Shown here: piece by piece, positions 9,442 through 17,374 of the stretch
Position numbering within the stretch: position 1 is the stretch's first letter
Layout: every line of letters starts with the position of its first letter
Assembly (NCBI RefSeq): GCF_000231405.2
Contig: NZ_CP007032.1
Coordinates: 558,001-622,000 of the forward strand
Length of the DNA: 64,000 bases
Direction of reading: 5' to 3'
Origin: Desulfitobacterium metallireducens DSM 15288
GTDB taxonomy: Bacteria; Bacillota; Desulfitobacteriia; Desulfitobacteriales; Desulfitobacteriaceae
Position numbers and translations under genes: made by a program
The notes under the pieces: model-generated
The model's input: the letters and a program-made list of their open reading frames with translations, nothing else
Told to the model about the DNA's origin: nothing
Databases searched by the model: none

Positions 9442-9475
9442 GAGAGCCATAGTTCGGCGAAGAACTATGGCTCTC
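9442..9475 (-). terminator. Strong hairpin downstream of the DUF1858 gene
   Basis: GAGAGCCATAGTTC is followed by a six-base loop and its perfect complement. It lies 26 bases past the stop of the minus-strand gene at 9501. There is no long T run on that strand, so it may be a terminator or an mRNA-stabilising stem. Confidence 0.55.
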
Positions 9476-9500
9476 AATCATTCTGGGACAATCTCGTTAA

Positions 9501-9701
9501 TTAGTTTTCTTTTTCAGTAACGGCATTTAGGTCCTTGACCAGGCTGGGTACGTTGATACCATGTGCTAAAGCCCCTTGTTCAATATTCTCAAAGTGGGCT
9601 GCCATGCAACCAAAGCAATGCATGCCGTGACTCAGAAAAACTTCAACTGTTTTTGGGTATTTATTGACGACTTCTGTGATCGTTTCTTTTCCTGTAATCA
9701 T
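9501..9701 (-). CDS. DUF1858 domain CxxC protein (hybrid-cluster-associated disulfide type)
   Basis: 66 residues, the usual length of the DUF1858 redox-disulfide family often found near hybrid cluster proteins. It has the helical body ETITEVVNKYPKTVEVFLSHGMHC and a CFGC motif (residues about 29-32) that could be a redox disulfide or metal site. An AGGAGG box precedes the ATG. The upstream palindrome at 9736-9749 resembles one in the DoxX2/HxlR intergenic region, hinting at shared control by the HxlR regulator. Function beyond thiol redox is not established. Confidence 0.85.
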   Translation of the reverse strand: MITGKETITEVVNKYPKTVEVFLSHGMHCFGCMAAHFENIEQGALAHGINVPSLVKDLNAVTEKEN

Positions 9702-9735
9702 TTTTTAAAACCTCCTATAAGATTAAAATTGTAAC

Positions 9736-9749
9736 TTACATTACGTAAC
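9736..9749. promoter_or_regulatory. Candidate HxlR operator (site 1)
   Basis: TTACATTACGTAAC sits just upstream of the DUF1858 gene, with an additional GTAACTTAC overlapping its left side. The complement of 11267-11280 reads TTACATAAAGTAAC, which matches at 12 of 14 positions. The partial dyad TTAC-GTAA suits a winged-helix dimer. Binding is inference. Confidence 0.45.
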
Positions 9750-9853
9750 TAAGTATAATAAAATAACCTTCATTTGTAAACTGTTATTTTTTACGCATCC
9801 ACAAATAAAGATAGCCGGAAGGTTAAGCTTCCGACTACCTTGAAGCATTAAAC

Positions 9854-9991
9854 TTAAGCTTCAGTAGGAATCGCTTTAGTGGCAACTTTAGCTTTGGAGA
9901 GGGGGCACTCATCGGTGTGATTTTCTCCACAGTGGAAGCACATATCTTCCAGGGCATTTACGGCTTTTTGTTTTTTCTCGGCATCAAACAT
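9854..9991 (-). CDS. 45-residue Cys/His-rich mini-protein
   Basis: This small gene has an ATG at 9989-9991, a CCTCCT (minus-strand AGGAGG) at 10000-10005 and a stop at 9854-9856. The product has CFHCGENHTDECPL at residues 18-31, a Cys-x2-Cys-x3-His-x3-Cys arrangement that could bind zinc or iron. An N-terminal charged helix (FDAEKKQKAVNALEDM) precedes it. It lies between the DUF1858 gene and the sigma factor and is followed by a hairpin at about 9812-9836. The strong ribosome binding site and metal-like motif make it credible as a real gene. No named family is recognised. Confidence 0.7.
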   Translation of the reverse strand: MFDAEKKQKAVNALEDMCFHCGENHTDECPLSKAKVATKAIPTEA

Positions 9992-10089
9992 AAATAAAAC
10001 CTCCTAAAATTTATACGTTTTTGTTTACATCTATTTGACGAAGCTTTTAAGATTTTAGATAGCGATTTCTTTAACTTTTTTAAAGGAAA

Positions 10090-10686
10090 TTAATCAATCC
10101 CATGAGGACTGAGTCGAAAAACCCCAATTTTTTGATAAGGCGTGTTACTGCCAAAGGATTTACGGAGAATGGTCCGAGCTTTGTGCAAACGCCATTTGAC
10201 CAATTCAAGTGAGATATTAAGGATTTGAGCGACTTCTTTTGTTGAACATCTGTTGATTTCTCGTAATGTAAAAACTTCACGTTGTTGCTCAGGAAGTTTG
10301 GCAATGGCTTGGAAAAGAATATCTTTCATTGCTTTTACTTGGCAGGAGTGATCAGGATCTTTGGTTTGTTGATCGGAGTAATCTAAAGGTTCAATTTCAT
10401 CGGACACTTTTTCCATGCGAACGCAACTCTTGCGTTGATAATCTAAGGTAACGTTGACCGCAATCCGGTATAACCACGTGGAGAATTTTGATCGCCCATT
10501 AAAGCCGTGTCTGGCTTTGAAAGCCTTAATGAAGGTTTCTTGGGCTAAATCTTGAGAAAGGTGATAGTCCCCAGTCATACCATAGATCAGATTGATGATT
10601 TTTGCTTCATTTTCTGATATAACCTGTTCAAATGATTCGAGATTTTCATCCGAGTTCAGTGCATAAAGATTTTGTGGCATAGGCAT
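10090..10686 (-). CDS. ECF-type RNA polymerase sigma factor
   Basis: 198 residues with region 2 (LIYGMTGDYHLSQDLAQETFIKAFKARHGF, then FSTWLYRIAVNVTLDYQR) and region 4 (LPEQQREVFTLREINRCSTKEVAQILNISLELVKWRLHKAR), the standard layout of a group 4 sigma factor. An aGGAGGat box precedes the ATG. No anti-sigma gene is adjacent: the neighbours are a Cys-rich mini-protein and DoxX genes, so regulation may be by expression or by a thiol sensor such as the mini-protein, which is speculation. The last 20 residues after region 4 form a short basic tail. Confidence 0.92.
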   Translation of the reverse strand: MPMPQNLYALNSDENLESFEQVISENEAKIINLIYGMTGDYHLSQDLAQETFIKAFKARHGFNGRSKFSTWLYRIAVNVTLDYQRKSCVRMEKVSDEIEPLDYSDQQTKDPDHSCQVKAMKDILFQAIAKLPEQQREVFTLREINRCSTKEVAQILNISLELVKWRLHKARTILRKSFGSNTPYQKIGVFRLSPHGID

Positions 10687-10740
10687 CGCGATCCTCCTAA
10701 CAATTACAATTATCTTAAGCTGATCAGATATGCAAAGCGA

Positions 10741-10770
10741 AACCCGGTAGCTTAATAATGCTGCCGGGTT
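10741..10770 (-). terminator. Terminator after DoxX copy 2
   Basis: AACCCGG-AGC pairs with GCT-CCGGGTT, a compact stem between the DoxX2 stop (10800) and the sigma factor start (10686). On the minus strand it ends the DoxX2 transcript. Confidence 0.65.
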
Positions 10771-10799
10771 AAATTGAATAAGGGGTCTTTTAGGACGGT

Positions 10800-11186
10800 T
10801 TAGAAAAGAACATATGCTCCAGGGCCAGTTAACAAGATGCCAATCGCTACAGCGATGATTGCTAAGTTATATTCATAGCCCCCTGCGGTAATAGCAAAAC
10901 CATTCTTACCCGTAGCTTTGGCGATAGCCACAAGCATGGACCCAACGATGAGAACCGCAGCAACAGGAAGTAAGATACCCGCCGCTAAGAATAGACCTCC
11001 AAGTAATTCACCAAGTCCAGCGAGGATAACCATAGGTACGCCAGGTTTTACTCCAATAGATTCAAAATAACCGGCGGTTCCTTTAATTCCATAGCCACCA
11101 AACCAACCGAAGAGTTTCTCTGTACCATGACGAGCAAAGGATAAACCAAAAATAAGACGCATGACCAATAAACCTAGATTTAACAT
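10800..11186 (-). CDS. DoxX-family membrane protein (copy 2)
   Basis: 128 residues with the same helices and RLIFGLSFARHGTEKLFGWFGG start as copy 1 at 8891-9277. The two differ at scattered conservative positions and share the C-terminal ITAGGYEYNLAIIAVA. It is transcribed divergently from an HxlR-type regulator, a common arrangement in which the regulator responds to a reactive electrophile or oxidant and controls the membrane protein. The intergenic region has a TTAC-GTAA palindrome at 11267-11280. Function is likely redox or detoxification related, from family context only. Confidence 0.88.
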   Translation of the reverse strand: MLNLGLLVMRLIFGLSFARHGTEKLFGWFGGYGIKGTAGYFESIGVKPGVPMVILAGLGELLGGLFLAAGILLPVAAVLIVGSMLVAIAKATGKNGFAITAGGYEYNLAIIAVAIGILLTGPGAYVLF

Positions 11187-11266
11187 TTAAAAACATCTCC
11201 TCAAAATATAAGTTCTTTTAGTAACCAATAAAGTAAATTAGTGAATAACTTACTGAAAATGTATTA

Positions 11267-11280
11267 GTTACTTTATGTAA
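11267..11280. promoter_or_regulatory. Candidate HxlR operator (site 2)
   Basis: GTTACTTTATGTAA lies between divergent doxX2 and hxlR, followed by another ATGTAAC at about 11295. It matches, in inverse orientation, the palindrome in front of the DUF1858 gene. Confidence 0.5.
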
Positions 11281-11367
11281 TGATAATACTATATGTAACC
11301 TACTTTCGTCAAGGAAAATAATATGTTAAAATATAAATATTAAAGCAAGAAGAAGGGAGGCTGAGGA

Positions 11368-11682
11368 ATGGAAGATTTCCATCTGTGCCCAAAATTTGAA
11401 TCCGCGAACGAACTCATTGGCAAACGTTGGACGGGCCTCATTGTTCGGGTATTGCTATCGGGACCGAAGCGCTTCAAAGAAATGACTGAAATCATCCCGA
11501 ATGTTAGTAGTAAAGTATTAACAGAGAGGTTGAAAGAACTCGAGTCGGTTGGAATTGTTACTCGTGAAGTCTATCCTGAAATGCCGGTACGGATTGAATA
11601 TCGTTTATCGGAAAAGGGTAAGGAGCTACTCCCCGTTTTTGACGAGCTACAAAGGTGGGCGGATAAGTGGGTTAAGTGTTAA
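11368..11682 (+). CDS. HxlR-family winged-helix regulator
   Basis: 104 residues, typical for HxlR/DUF24 regulators. Hallmarks are CPKFESANELIGKRWTGLIVRVLLSGPKRFKEM, then the recognition-helix region NVSSKVLTERLKELESVGIV and the wing VRIEYRLSEKGKELLPV. The Cys at residue 7 is the conserved N-terminal redox or electrophile-sensing cysteine of many family members. The start follows AAGGGAGGC. It is divergent from doxX2 and likely controls it, and perhaps the DUF1858 gene through the shared palindrome. Confidence 0.92.
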   Translation: MEDFHLCPKFESANELIGKRWTGLIVRVLLSGPKRFKEMTEIIPNVSSKVLTERLKELESVGIVTREVYPEMPVRIEYRLSEKGKELLPVFDELQRWADKWVKC

Positions 11683-11700
11683 GCAAATAGGCAAAGACAA

Positions 11701-11745
11701 GCAAGAGCCAGCATTCAGTTTCTTGAAATGAATGCTGGCTCTTGC
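11701..11745. terminator. Bidirectional terminator between hxlR and DUF2225 gene
   Basis: GCAAGAGCCAGCATTCA and its exact complement form a 17-bp stem between two convergent genes, so it can end both transcripts. Confidence 0.8.
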
Positions 11746-11780
11746 TATAAATAAGGAAATGAGGATAAACTCCATATCAC

Positions 11781-12494
11781 TTAAACTTTAGGATTATCAT
11801 CAGGATGAGAATTGCGATATTGTTCAGTCGCAAGTGCCCATTGTTCCCTGGTTCGGTTGAGGATAAGTCTGTCTTGGTTACGATCGGGATCATTGACGAT
11901 TTTTGTAAAGTAGCTAATCGCCTGTTTGAATTCTCCGACCTGGCGATTGAGTTCTCCAAGGATATATAACATTTTAAGCGCGGACCATGATTTTACAAAG
12001 TCAGAGTAGAGGTAAGAGGCATCGTATTCTTTGATGGCAAGGTTGAGAAAGCGTTGTTCATCGTCAGGTTGGTTTTCCTGCCGGTAGATCCACGATAAGC
12101 GTAGACATAATCCAGCGATGACAAAATGACGTTCTCCTTTTAGGGATGCTGATAAAATAGCGAGCTTATAGGTTTCGATGGCTGTTCTATTGTCTCGGAT
12201 TGAACCCAAGTCTCGGATTTGCCATTTTTCTGCAATGTTTTTTTGAATCGAATTTTTAGCAACGCTGGTAAAGTCTTTTGAGAATTCGCTGTTAAAGGCA
12301 AAACCGCAGGAGGGGCAGACACTGACATGATAATAAAGCGAATTATAAAGATTGTCTTTATAGTGGGGACAAAAGTCAGCATCTGTTTTATACGCTGCTG
12401 AAAATTTGGAACGAATTTTTTTCGTCGTGAAACTTTCTCCGCAGAAAAGGCAAGTTATACTCTTTTCGTAAAAGGGCTGCAAATCATTAATCAT
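11781..12494 (-). CDS. DUF2225 family protein
   Basis: About 237 residues from ATG 12494, which has GAGGAAGG nine bases upstream; a TTG 18 bases earlier is the alternative. Two metal-type Cys pairs are present: CLFCGESF near residue 14 and CPSCGFAF near 54, flanking a region with more Cys and His. The rest is alpha-helical with TPR-like pairs (FVIAGLCLRLSWIYRQEN, MLYILGELNRQVGEFKQAISYFTKIV). This matches DUF2225 proteins common in Firmicutes, whose function is unknown. It is convergent with hxlR across a shared terminator. Confidence 0.8.
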   Translation of the reverse strand: MINDLQPFYEKSITCLFCGESFTTKKIRSKFSAAYKTDADFCPHYKDNLYNSLYYHVSVCPSCGFAFNSEFSKDFTSVAKNSIQKNIAEKWQIRDLGSIRDNRTAIETYKLAILSASLKGERHFVIAGLCLRLSWIYRQENQPDDEQRFLNLAIKEYDASYLYSDFVKSWSALKMLYILGELNRQVGEFKQAISYFTKIVNDPDRNQDRLILNRTREQWALATEQYRNSHPDDNPKV

Positions 12495-12715
12495 ATTTAA
12501 TGCCTTCCTCAATCCAATTATTAATCAAGTTTATCTCCATTATAGCTAGAATTCCTTAGAATAGACAATTAAATTGTATCGATATTTTGTCATTTAAACG
12601 AGGAATTCCAAGAATATGTATATTTAATAAAGGATTTCCATGATTTGAAGAGAAAATATAGATTTAAGGGCTGAAAATGCGGTACTGTTCAAAAGGCTAA
12701 TTGCTGTGAGGGATT

Positions 12716-14440
12716 ATGATGATTTATAGGTTAAAGAAAATAAAACCGCATAAACGGGATGAGCTACTCCAATGGATTCAGGTTTTGAATGCCCGTTCCA
12801 GAGAGCTGGTTCTCCGTACGCCCAACCGGGCGCTGAGATTGGGAAAATATGCGTATCGATTAGCTCAAAAGTCTTGCTGCGAACAGGGAAGAGCATTTAG
12901 CCTGTTAATGATGGGTCATGCCAATAGAGTTCTCTCAAATAATATACAGGTCATTCAAGACGTGCTCATAGCTGAGCAAATTTTTGAAGACTTGGAACAT
13001 CAAGAGGGGAAAATGAGAGCGCTCAATTTATTGGGTATCAGCTATTTTTACTTTGGAAAATACGAGCAAGCCTTGACCTATTTCAGTAAGGGCTTAGTCA
13101 TAGCCCGGAATATCGGTGATCAATTCATTGAAGCTACAATTTTGAATAACATAGGTGAAATTCACCGACAGATGGAGCAATATGGGGAGGCCTTAGCCTA
13201 TTACGAACAAGCGCTTCTCATCAGTGAAAGCTTACATAACTTGACTAATATAGCCGGGATTCTTTTGAACATGGGACATATTTATAATCGCTTAAATCAG
13301 GATGCTAAGGCCTTGAGTACTTACCAAGAGAGCATAGAGTATTCTAGAGAGCTTGATGAGATGATCCTTCTTGGTGAAGCATTAAATAGCATAGGACAAA
13401 TTTATGAAAAATCCCAGGAGGATCAGTCTGCTTTACAGTATTACATGGACAGTCTAAGCGTTCTTAAAGAGTGTGGGAATAAGTTTTATCGGATTGATGT
13501 ATTGGTAAGTATCGGTAAGCTGTTCATTAATCAAAACCAGGACCAGGGATTAGCTTACCTTCACGAAGCGTTGCTTTTTGCGGAGGAGATTTCTGCTGAG
13601 AATGAATGTGCAAAAATTCATTTAGCATTATTCACATATTTCGAAGCCAAGCAAGATTTTGCAAAAGCTTTGGATCATTATAAAAGGGCTAATGCTCTTG
13701 AAAAGAAGTTAAGACATGAAAAATTAGAGGAAAAGTTAAATCTATTAGCGACCGAATTTAGAGTTGATCAGATGAGAAAAGAGGCGGAAATTTCCTGGCT
13801 TAAAAATATTGAGTTAAAGAAAAAGAATGAAGAAATTGAGAACAATTCTCGCCTTCTTACCATAGCCAATCAAGAATTGTTGAAACTCCATAAACAATTG
13901 AAAAAGGCGAACAAGCGGTGGAAACTCCTTTCGACCATTGATGAAGTAACGGGGATCCCTAATCGACGTTGCTTCGATAATAAGCTTAAGAGAGAATGGA
14001 ATCGCTGTTTGCGTGAAGGAAAATCCCTAACTCTGATTCTTTTGGATATCGATAAATTTAAACTCTATAACGATAATTATGGTCATTTGCAGGGTGACAA
14101 CTGTTTAAGAAAAGTTGCTAAAACTTTATCCAGTGTATTGAAGAGATCTTCGGATTTTATCGGAAGATTTGGTGGGGAAGAATTCGGTGTAGTTCTGGCG
14201 AATTCGGATTATGATAATGCCATGGAAGTTGCTGAACAGTTGAGAAAACATATTGAAATGCTTAAGATTACCCATGAACAGTCATCTCCCATTCCCTATA
14301 TTACAATCAGCCTCGGCTCCGCTACAATTACGCCAACCTCGAATACTCGCTTAGAGAAATTAATAAACGCAGCTGATCAAAAGTTGTATCAGGCTAAAGA
14401 CCGGGGGCGTAATCAGGTATGCGCTGTTCGCATGTTTTAA
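12716..14440 (+). CDS. TPR-containing GGDEF diguanylate cyclase
   Basis: 574 residues, probably cytosolic. Residues about 35-340 are tandem tetratricopeptide repeats (for example ALNLLGISYFYFGKYEQALTY, ILNNIGEIHRQMEQYGEALAY), then a coiled coil to about 405 and a GGDEF domain (about 410-572). The catalytic motif is GGEEF within GRFGGEEFGVVL, and an RSSD inhibitory-site motif stands five residues before it, so feedback control by c-di-GMP is likely. No membrane segment is seen; the TPR domain probably senses a protein or peptide partner. Next downstream is an XRE-TPR regulator and then an HD-GYP gene, giving c-di-GMP synthesis and breakdown genes in one neighbourhood. Confidence 0.92.
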   Translation: MMIYRLKKIKPHKRDELLQWIQVLNARSRELVLRTPNRALRLGKYAYRLAQKSCCEQGRAFSLLMMGHANRVLSNNIQVIQDVLIAEQIFEDLEHQEGKMRALNLLGISYFYFGKYEQALTYFSKGLVIARNIGDQFIEATILNNIGEIHRQMEQYGEALAYYEQALLISESLHNLTNIAGILLNMGHIYNRLNQDAKALSTYQESIEYSRELDEMILLGEALNSIGQIYEKSQEDQSALQYYMDSLSVLKECGNKFYRIDVLVSIGKLFINQNQDQGLAYLHEALLFAEEISAENECAKIHLALFTYFEAKQDFAKALDHYKRANALEKKLRHEKLEEKLNLLATEFRVDQMRKEAEISWLKNIELKKKNEEIENNSRLLTIANQELLKLHKQLKKANKRWKLLSTIDEVTGIPNRRCFDNKLKREWNRCLREGKSLTLILLDIDKFKLYNDNYGHLQGDNCLRKVAKTLSSVLKRSSDFIGRFGGEEFGVVLANSDYDNAMEVAEQLRKHIEMLKITHEQSSPIPYITISLGSATITPTSNTRLEKLINAADQKLYQAKDRGRNQVCAVRMF

Positions 14441-14475
14441 AGTGAATAAGGGACGGAAAATAGGAGAGGGACGAT

Positions 14476-15786
14476 TTGGTTAAAAGGAACTGTGACTTTA
14501 TAGGGAAATCCCTTACGGATATATCGGAGGCTACGGGTATTAGCCTGAGTTATTTATCCCTTATACTGAGCGGGAAAAGAACAAATGTGAGTTTAGGAGT
14601 CTTGACAAGAATTGGAGCAGTACTCAATCTTTCGATTGAAGAAGTTCAGTTTCTCATAAGTCAGCAGATCAAACCGGCTATACCTAAAAAAGAAAAAATG
14701 GTTCGCGACAATGCAGAGCAACAAGAAATAATTGAACAAACCTTAATTCTACTTGAACATTTTGATATTGAAAAGCTTAATCTTTTAAAAAGTAAGGTTC
14801 AGGAAAAAAGCTCATCAGATTTTCAACTCAAGGAATATTATTTGCTTTGGATAGATGGAATTGTAGCAACGAGGAATAACCTGTATCAAGAAGCTTTTAA
14901 ATTTCTAGATCGTGCCTGTAATTTTAAAGCGGTAACTTCGAATGAGAAAAGAATGTTAGCCCGGATTTATGGAGGAATAGGGAGTACCTATCTTGCTTTA
15001 AGTGAATATAAATTGGCCCTTAAGATGTTTAAAAAGAGCCTTCATATATGGTACAAGGGTAATGAGGCTGCGCTAGTTTATCTCAATTTAGGAACACTTT
15101 ATAGAAGAACTCGGAAATATTCTAATGCGATCAGGGCGTATACTCTTTCTCTTGATCTGGGAGAGAGCTATTTTAAAACTCTAGCCTATTCAGGTTTAGG
15201 TCAAATTTATATGGATTTAAACGATATGCGATCCGCTAGATCAATTCTCCTTAAAGGGTATGCTTATAGTAAAAAAAACACGGATAAATGGGGTTGCCAG
15301 GATATCCTTTGTAATTTGGGTCAATATTATAAACTTATAGAACAGTTACATAGAGCTGAATTCACGTTAAATAAAGGGCTAAAATATGCCCAAGAATTAA
15401 ACGCTGCCCGATCAAAGGATTTTATACGACTTGAAATCGCTGAGGTCCATTTACTCCAAAATAGGGGAGAAAAGGCTGTTCAGATTTTTAATGAGATGAA
15501 TCGTGAAGTTTCCCAATCGGGGGATTTACTCCTCTTAGGTTCTACTTTTTTATTATGTGCGAAGAAGTATATAACAACATTTCATTACGAGGAAGCTTTA
15601 CAGTACCTCAATAAAAGTTATATGGCCTTGACAGGCATAGGCGCAACGGTAGAGATATTAGAATGCTGCAAATTATTGTTAGAATGTCATTTGCGAAAGC
15701 ATAATAGTGCTGAAGTCCAATTTTACAGGGATGAAATACAAAAAATCAAAAATAAGCTAAAGTTAAAAATAATGTCGATTGAGTAA
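14476..15786 (+). CDS. XRE-type HTH regulator with TPR domain (RNPP-like)
   Basis: 436 residues from TTG 14476, placed behind a GGAGAGGG box. An N-terminal helix-turn-helix (about 5-60: GKSLTDISEATGISLSYLSLILSGKRTNVSLGVL) is followed by about eight TPR-like helical pairs (AYSGLGQIYMDLNDMRSARSI and others). This is the plan of PlcR, NprR, Rgg and related RNPP regulators, whose TPR part binds a short secreted peptide that re-enters the cell. A 32-residue exported peptide is encoded 83 bases downstream, strongly suggesting a cognate signal. The gene end overlaps a terminator hairpin. The neighbouring TPR-GGDEF gene may be a target or partner. Confidence 0.82.
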   Translation: MVKRNCDFIGKSLTDISEATGISLSYLSLILSGKRTNVSLGVLTRIGAVLNLSIEEVQFLISQQIKPAIPKKEKMVRDNAEQQEIIEQTLILLEHFDIEKLNLLKSKVQEKSSSDFQLKEYYLLWIDGIVATRNNLYQEAFKFLDRACNFKAVTSNEKRMLARIYGGIGSTYLALSEYKLALKMFKKSLHIWYKGNEAALVYLNLGTLYRRTRKYSNAIRAYTLSLDLGESYFKTLAYSGLGQIYMDLNDMRSARSILLKGYAYSKKNTDKWGCQDILCNLGQYYKLIEQLHRAEFTLNKGLKYAQELNAARSKDFIRLEIAEVHLLQNRGEKAVQIFNEMNREVSQSGDLLLLGSTFLLCAKKYITTFHYEEALQYLNKSYMALTGIGATVEILECCKLLLECHLRKHNSAEVQFYRDEIQKIKNKLKLKIMSIE

Positions 15787-15810
15787 AGTTACTCATTCGA
15801 CATTATTTTT
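15771..15810 (+). terminator. Terminator overlapping the end of the XRE-TPR gene
   Basis: AATGTCG then TGAGTAA pair with TTACTCA then CGACATT, followed by ATTTTTATT. The stem begins inside the last codons and separates the regulator from the peptide gene. Confidence 0.85.
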
Positions 15811-15869
15811 ATTAATCTTAAAGAGAAGTAATCCTTTTATAATATGGATAAAGAAAGGCGGTGAGTTCA

Positions 15870-15968
15870 TTGAAGAAAAGCATACTTTTCATCTTTGCTT
15901 TGACCTTGTTTATTGGAACTACGATTGTTCCCCTAATTGATCCTATTCAGGCAGCAGTTCTACACTAA
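15870..15968 (+). CDS. 32-residue exported peptide, candidate quorum-sensing signal
   Basis: TTG at 15870 follows AAAGGCGGTGA, and a TATAAT at 15838-15843 could be its own -10. The peptide is KKS, then a hydrophobic core ILFIFALTLFIGTTIVPL, then a short tail ending IDPIQAAVLH. A basic N-end, an export-type core and a short polar tail match precursors such as PapR, NprX or Phr peptides. Its position directly behind a TPR regulator is the usual genetic arrangement. If processed, the signal would be the last five to ten residues. No homologue is recognised by name. It is too short for most gene callers. Confidence 0.6.
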   Translation: MKKSILFIFALTLFIGTTIVPLIDPIQAAVLH

Positions 15969-16388
15969 GTTGAATTATTTGGCCGGCTAGGACTTAATAA
16001 AGAGAGCCGCTTCAATATAAAACCTTGTAGCATTGAATTGACGAATTTTGTGATATGGGTTTTTGCGTTATTGAGGTGGCTCGATACCACTTTAGCAGAC
16101 GTTTACGGTTAATCCTGTTGACCTTTCATGTTACGACTGCGTTCTTACAATAAGATGAGGCTTATTTGTAAGTAGATACTAGCGTCAAGAAAACCAATTG
16201 AACGTAGAGTTAGCTTATCTTGCTTTTCATTGTTCAAGACTCTTGATGAATTTTGATTTAACAATTTTTCTAGTACATTAGTAGAAACGGTCCAAGAATT
16301 AACAAAAAATTGATAGAAATTCTCTCTTAAAATCATCAAATCATCGAGGTTTTGAGAAATAGAAAAGACGTATATAGCAGGAAGGTGC
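15969..16388. other. 420-base intergenic region before HD-GYP gene
   Basis: The plus strand is rich in stops. A 92-codon minus-strand frame (16145-16423) overlaps the start of the HD-GYP gene and has no convincing ribosome binding site. No domain, repeat or terminator stands out. Confidence 0.4.
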
Positions 16389-17051
16389 ATGAGGGTGGCT
16401 CTATTAACATTACATAACTTCAATTCTTATACGATGCTTTTTAACCATGAAGAACTCGCCAAGCCAATAGCGATGGTGAATGACATAATCTTAAAGATCA
16501 TGAAATCCAGAAATTCAGTATTTATCTATAAAAGTTTTTTTCTATTCGATAATGCAACATTTGTTCACTCCGTGAATGTCTCACTCCTAACTCTACTCAT
16601 GGCTCGAGAAATGGGATATAAAGAAAAAAGCTTAAAAGAAATTGCTTGGGGTGCGTTTCTTCATGATTTGGGAAAATTAATGGTGCCTGAGTGCATTTTA
16701 AATAAACCGGGTAAGTTGACGAAAAATGAATATGAATTGATCAAGAAACATCCTGAATATGGTATGAAGTTGATTGAACCTTTAGGCCTTTCAGTTAATA
16801 TATGTATGGCGATTGCTCAGCATCACGAACGCTGGGAAGGTACGGGATATCCGCTGGGTCTCAAGGGGAAAGAAATTCATCCGCTTGCTCAGATTGTTGC
16901 TGTTGCAGATACGTTTGATGCTCTAATTTCAGATCGCCCTTATCGAAAGGGGATGCCAGTTGAGAAAGCGATTGAAATAGTTAGAGCGGGAAAGGGAACA
17001 GATTTCTCACCGAAAGTCGTCGATCAATTACTAAAGTTACTGGCTATGTAA
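16389..17051 (+). CDS. HD-GYP domain c-di-GMP phosphodiesterase-like protein
   Basis: 220 residues. The HD-GYP domain covers about 55-215: the HD pair in GAFLHDLGKLMVPE, HPEYGMKLIEP, and the GYP signature HHERWEGTGYPLGLKG, then AQIVAVADTFDALISDRPYR. Such enzymes hydrolyse c-di-GMP using a two- or three-metal centre. The N-terminal 50 residues carry no recognisable sensor, so it is shorter than many clostridial family members. An AGGAAGG box precedes the ATG. With the GGEEF protein at 12716 it could set local c-di-GMP levels. A terminator follows. Confidence 0.9.
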   Translation: MRVALLTLHNFNSYTMLFNHEELAKPIAMVNDIILKIMKSRNSVFIYKSFFLFDNATFVHSVNVSLLTLLMAREMGYKEKSLKEIAWGAFLHDLGKLMVPECILNKPGKLTKNEYELIKKHPEYGMKLIEPLGLSVNICMAIAQHHERWEGTGYPLGLKGKEIHPLAQIVAVADTFDALISDRPYRKGMPVEKAIEIVRAGKGTDFSPKVVDQLLKLLAM

Positions 17052-17069
17052 ATTTGATCCTTTAACGAG

Positions 17070-17106
17070 AGAAAGACCAGAAGAATGATCGGGTCTTTCT
17101 TTTTAA
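17070..17106 (+). terminator. Terminator after HD-GYP gene
   Basis: AGAAAGACC pairs with GGTCTTTCT and runs into TTTTT. It ends the backbone transcript just before cassette array 1. Confidence 0.85.
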
Positions 17107-17330
17107 GTTTCAGGTATTTTTATGTTTGGCTATCGTCACAAGTTGCTTCATCGCTTGAGTCGTCTAAATGAAAAATAAACAAAATACATTAGTATATCCC
17201 TCTAAAATTGGAGGTTGCACGAATGGAATTATGGAAATCTAGCGTTAGGTGACATTGACGTGAACAAAATATGCAAGGACAAGTAAATGGCGGTAAAATT
17301 TGGACTTTTTGGTAAATTGTTTATGAAAAT

Positions 17331-17340
17331 ATGGTATAAT
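17331..17340 (+). promoter_or_regulatory. Extended -10 promoter in the first cassette
   Basis: TGGTATAAT gives a perfect -10 hexamer with the TG extension, 35 bases before the ATPase ATG. A -35 is not obvious. It may drive the first cassettes. Confidence 0.5.
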
Positions 17341-17374
17341 TTGATGAAACATGGCGGATATGGAGTGAGGAGTT

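Noticed and set aside
16145-16423. 92-residue minus-strand frame before HD-GYP
   Set aside because: It overlaps the HD-GYP start, has no ribosome binding site and no recognisable domain.
17052-17374. attI or integrase remnant left of array 1
   Set aside because: Only the GTTAGGT box is supported. No tyrosine-recombinase coding remnant could be read on either strand.
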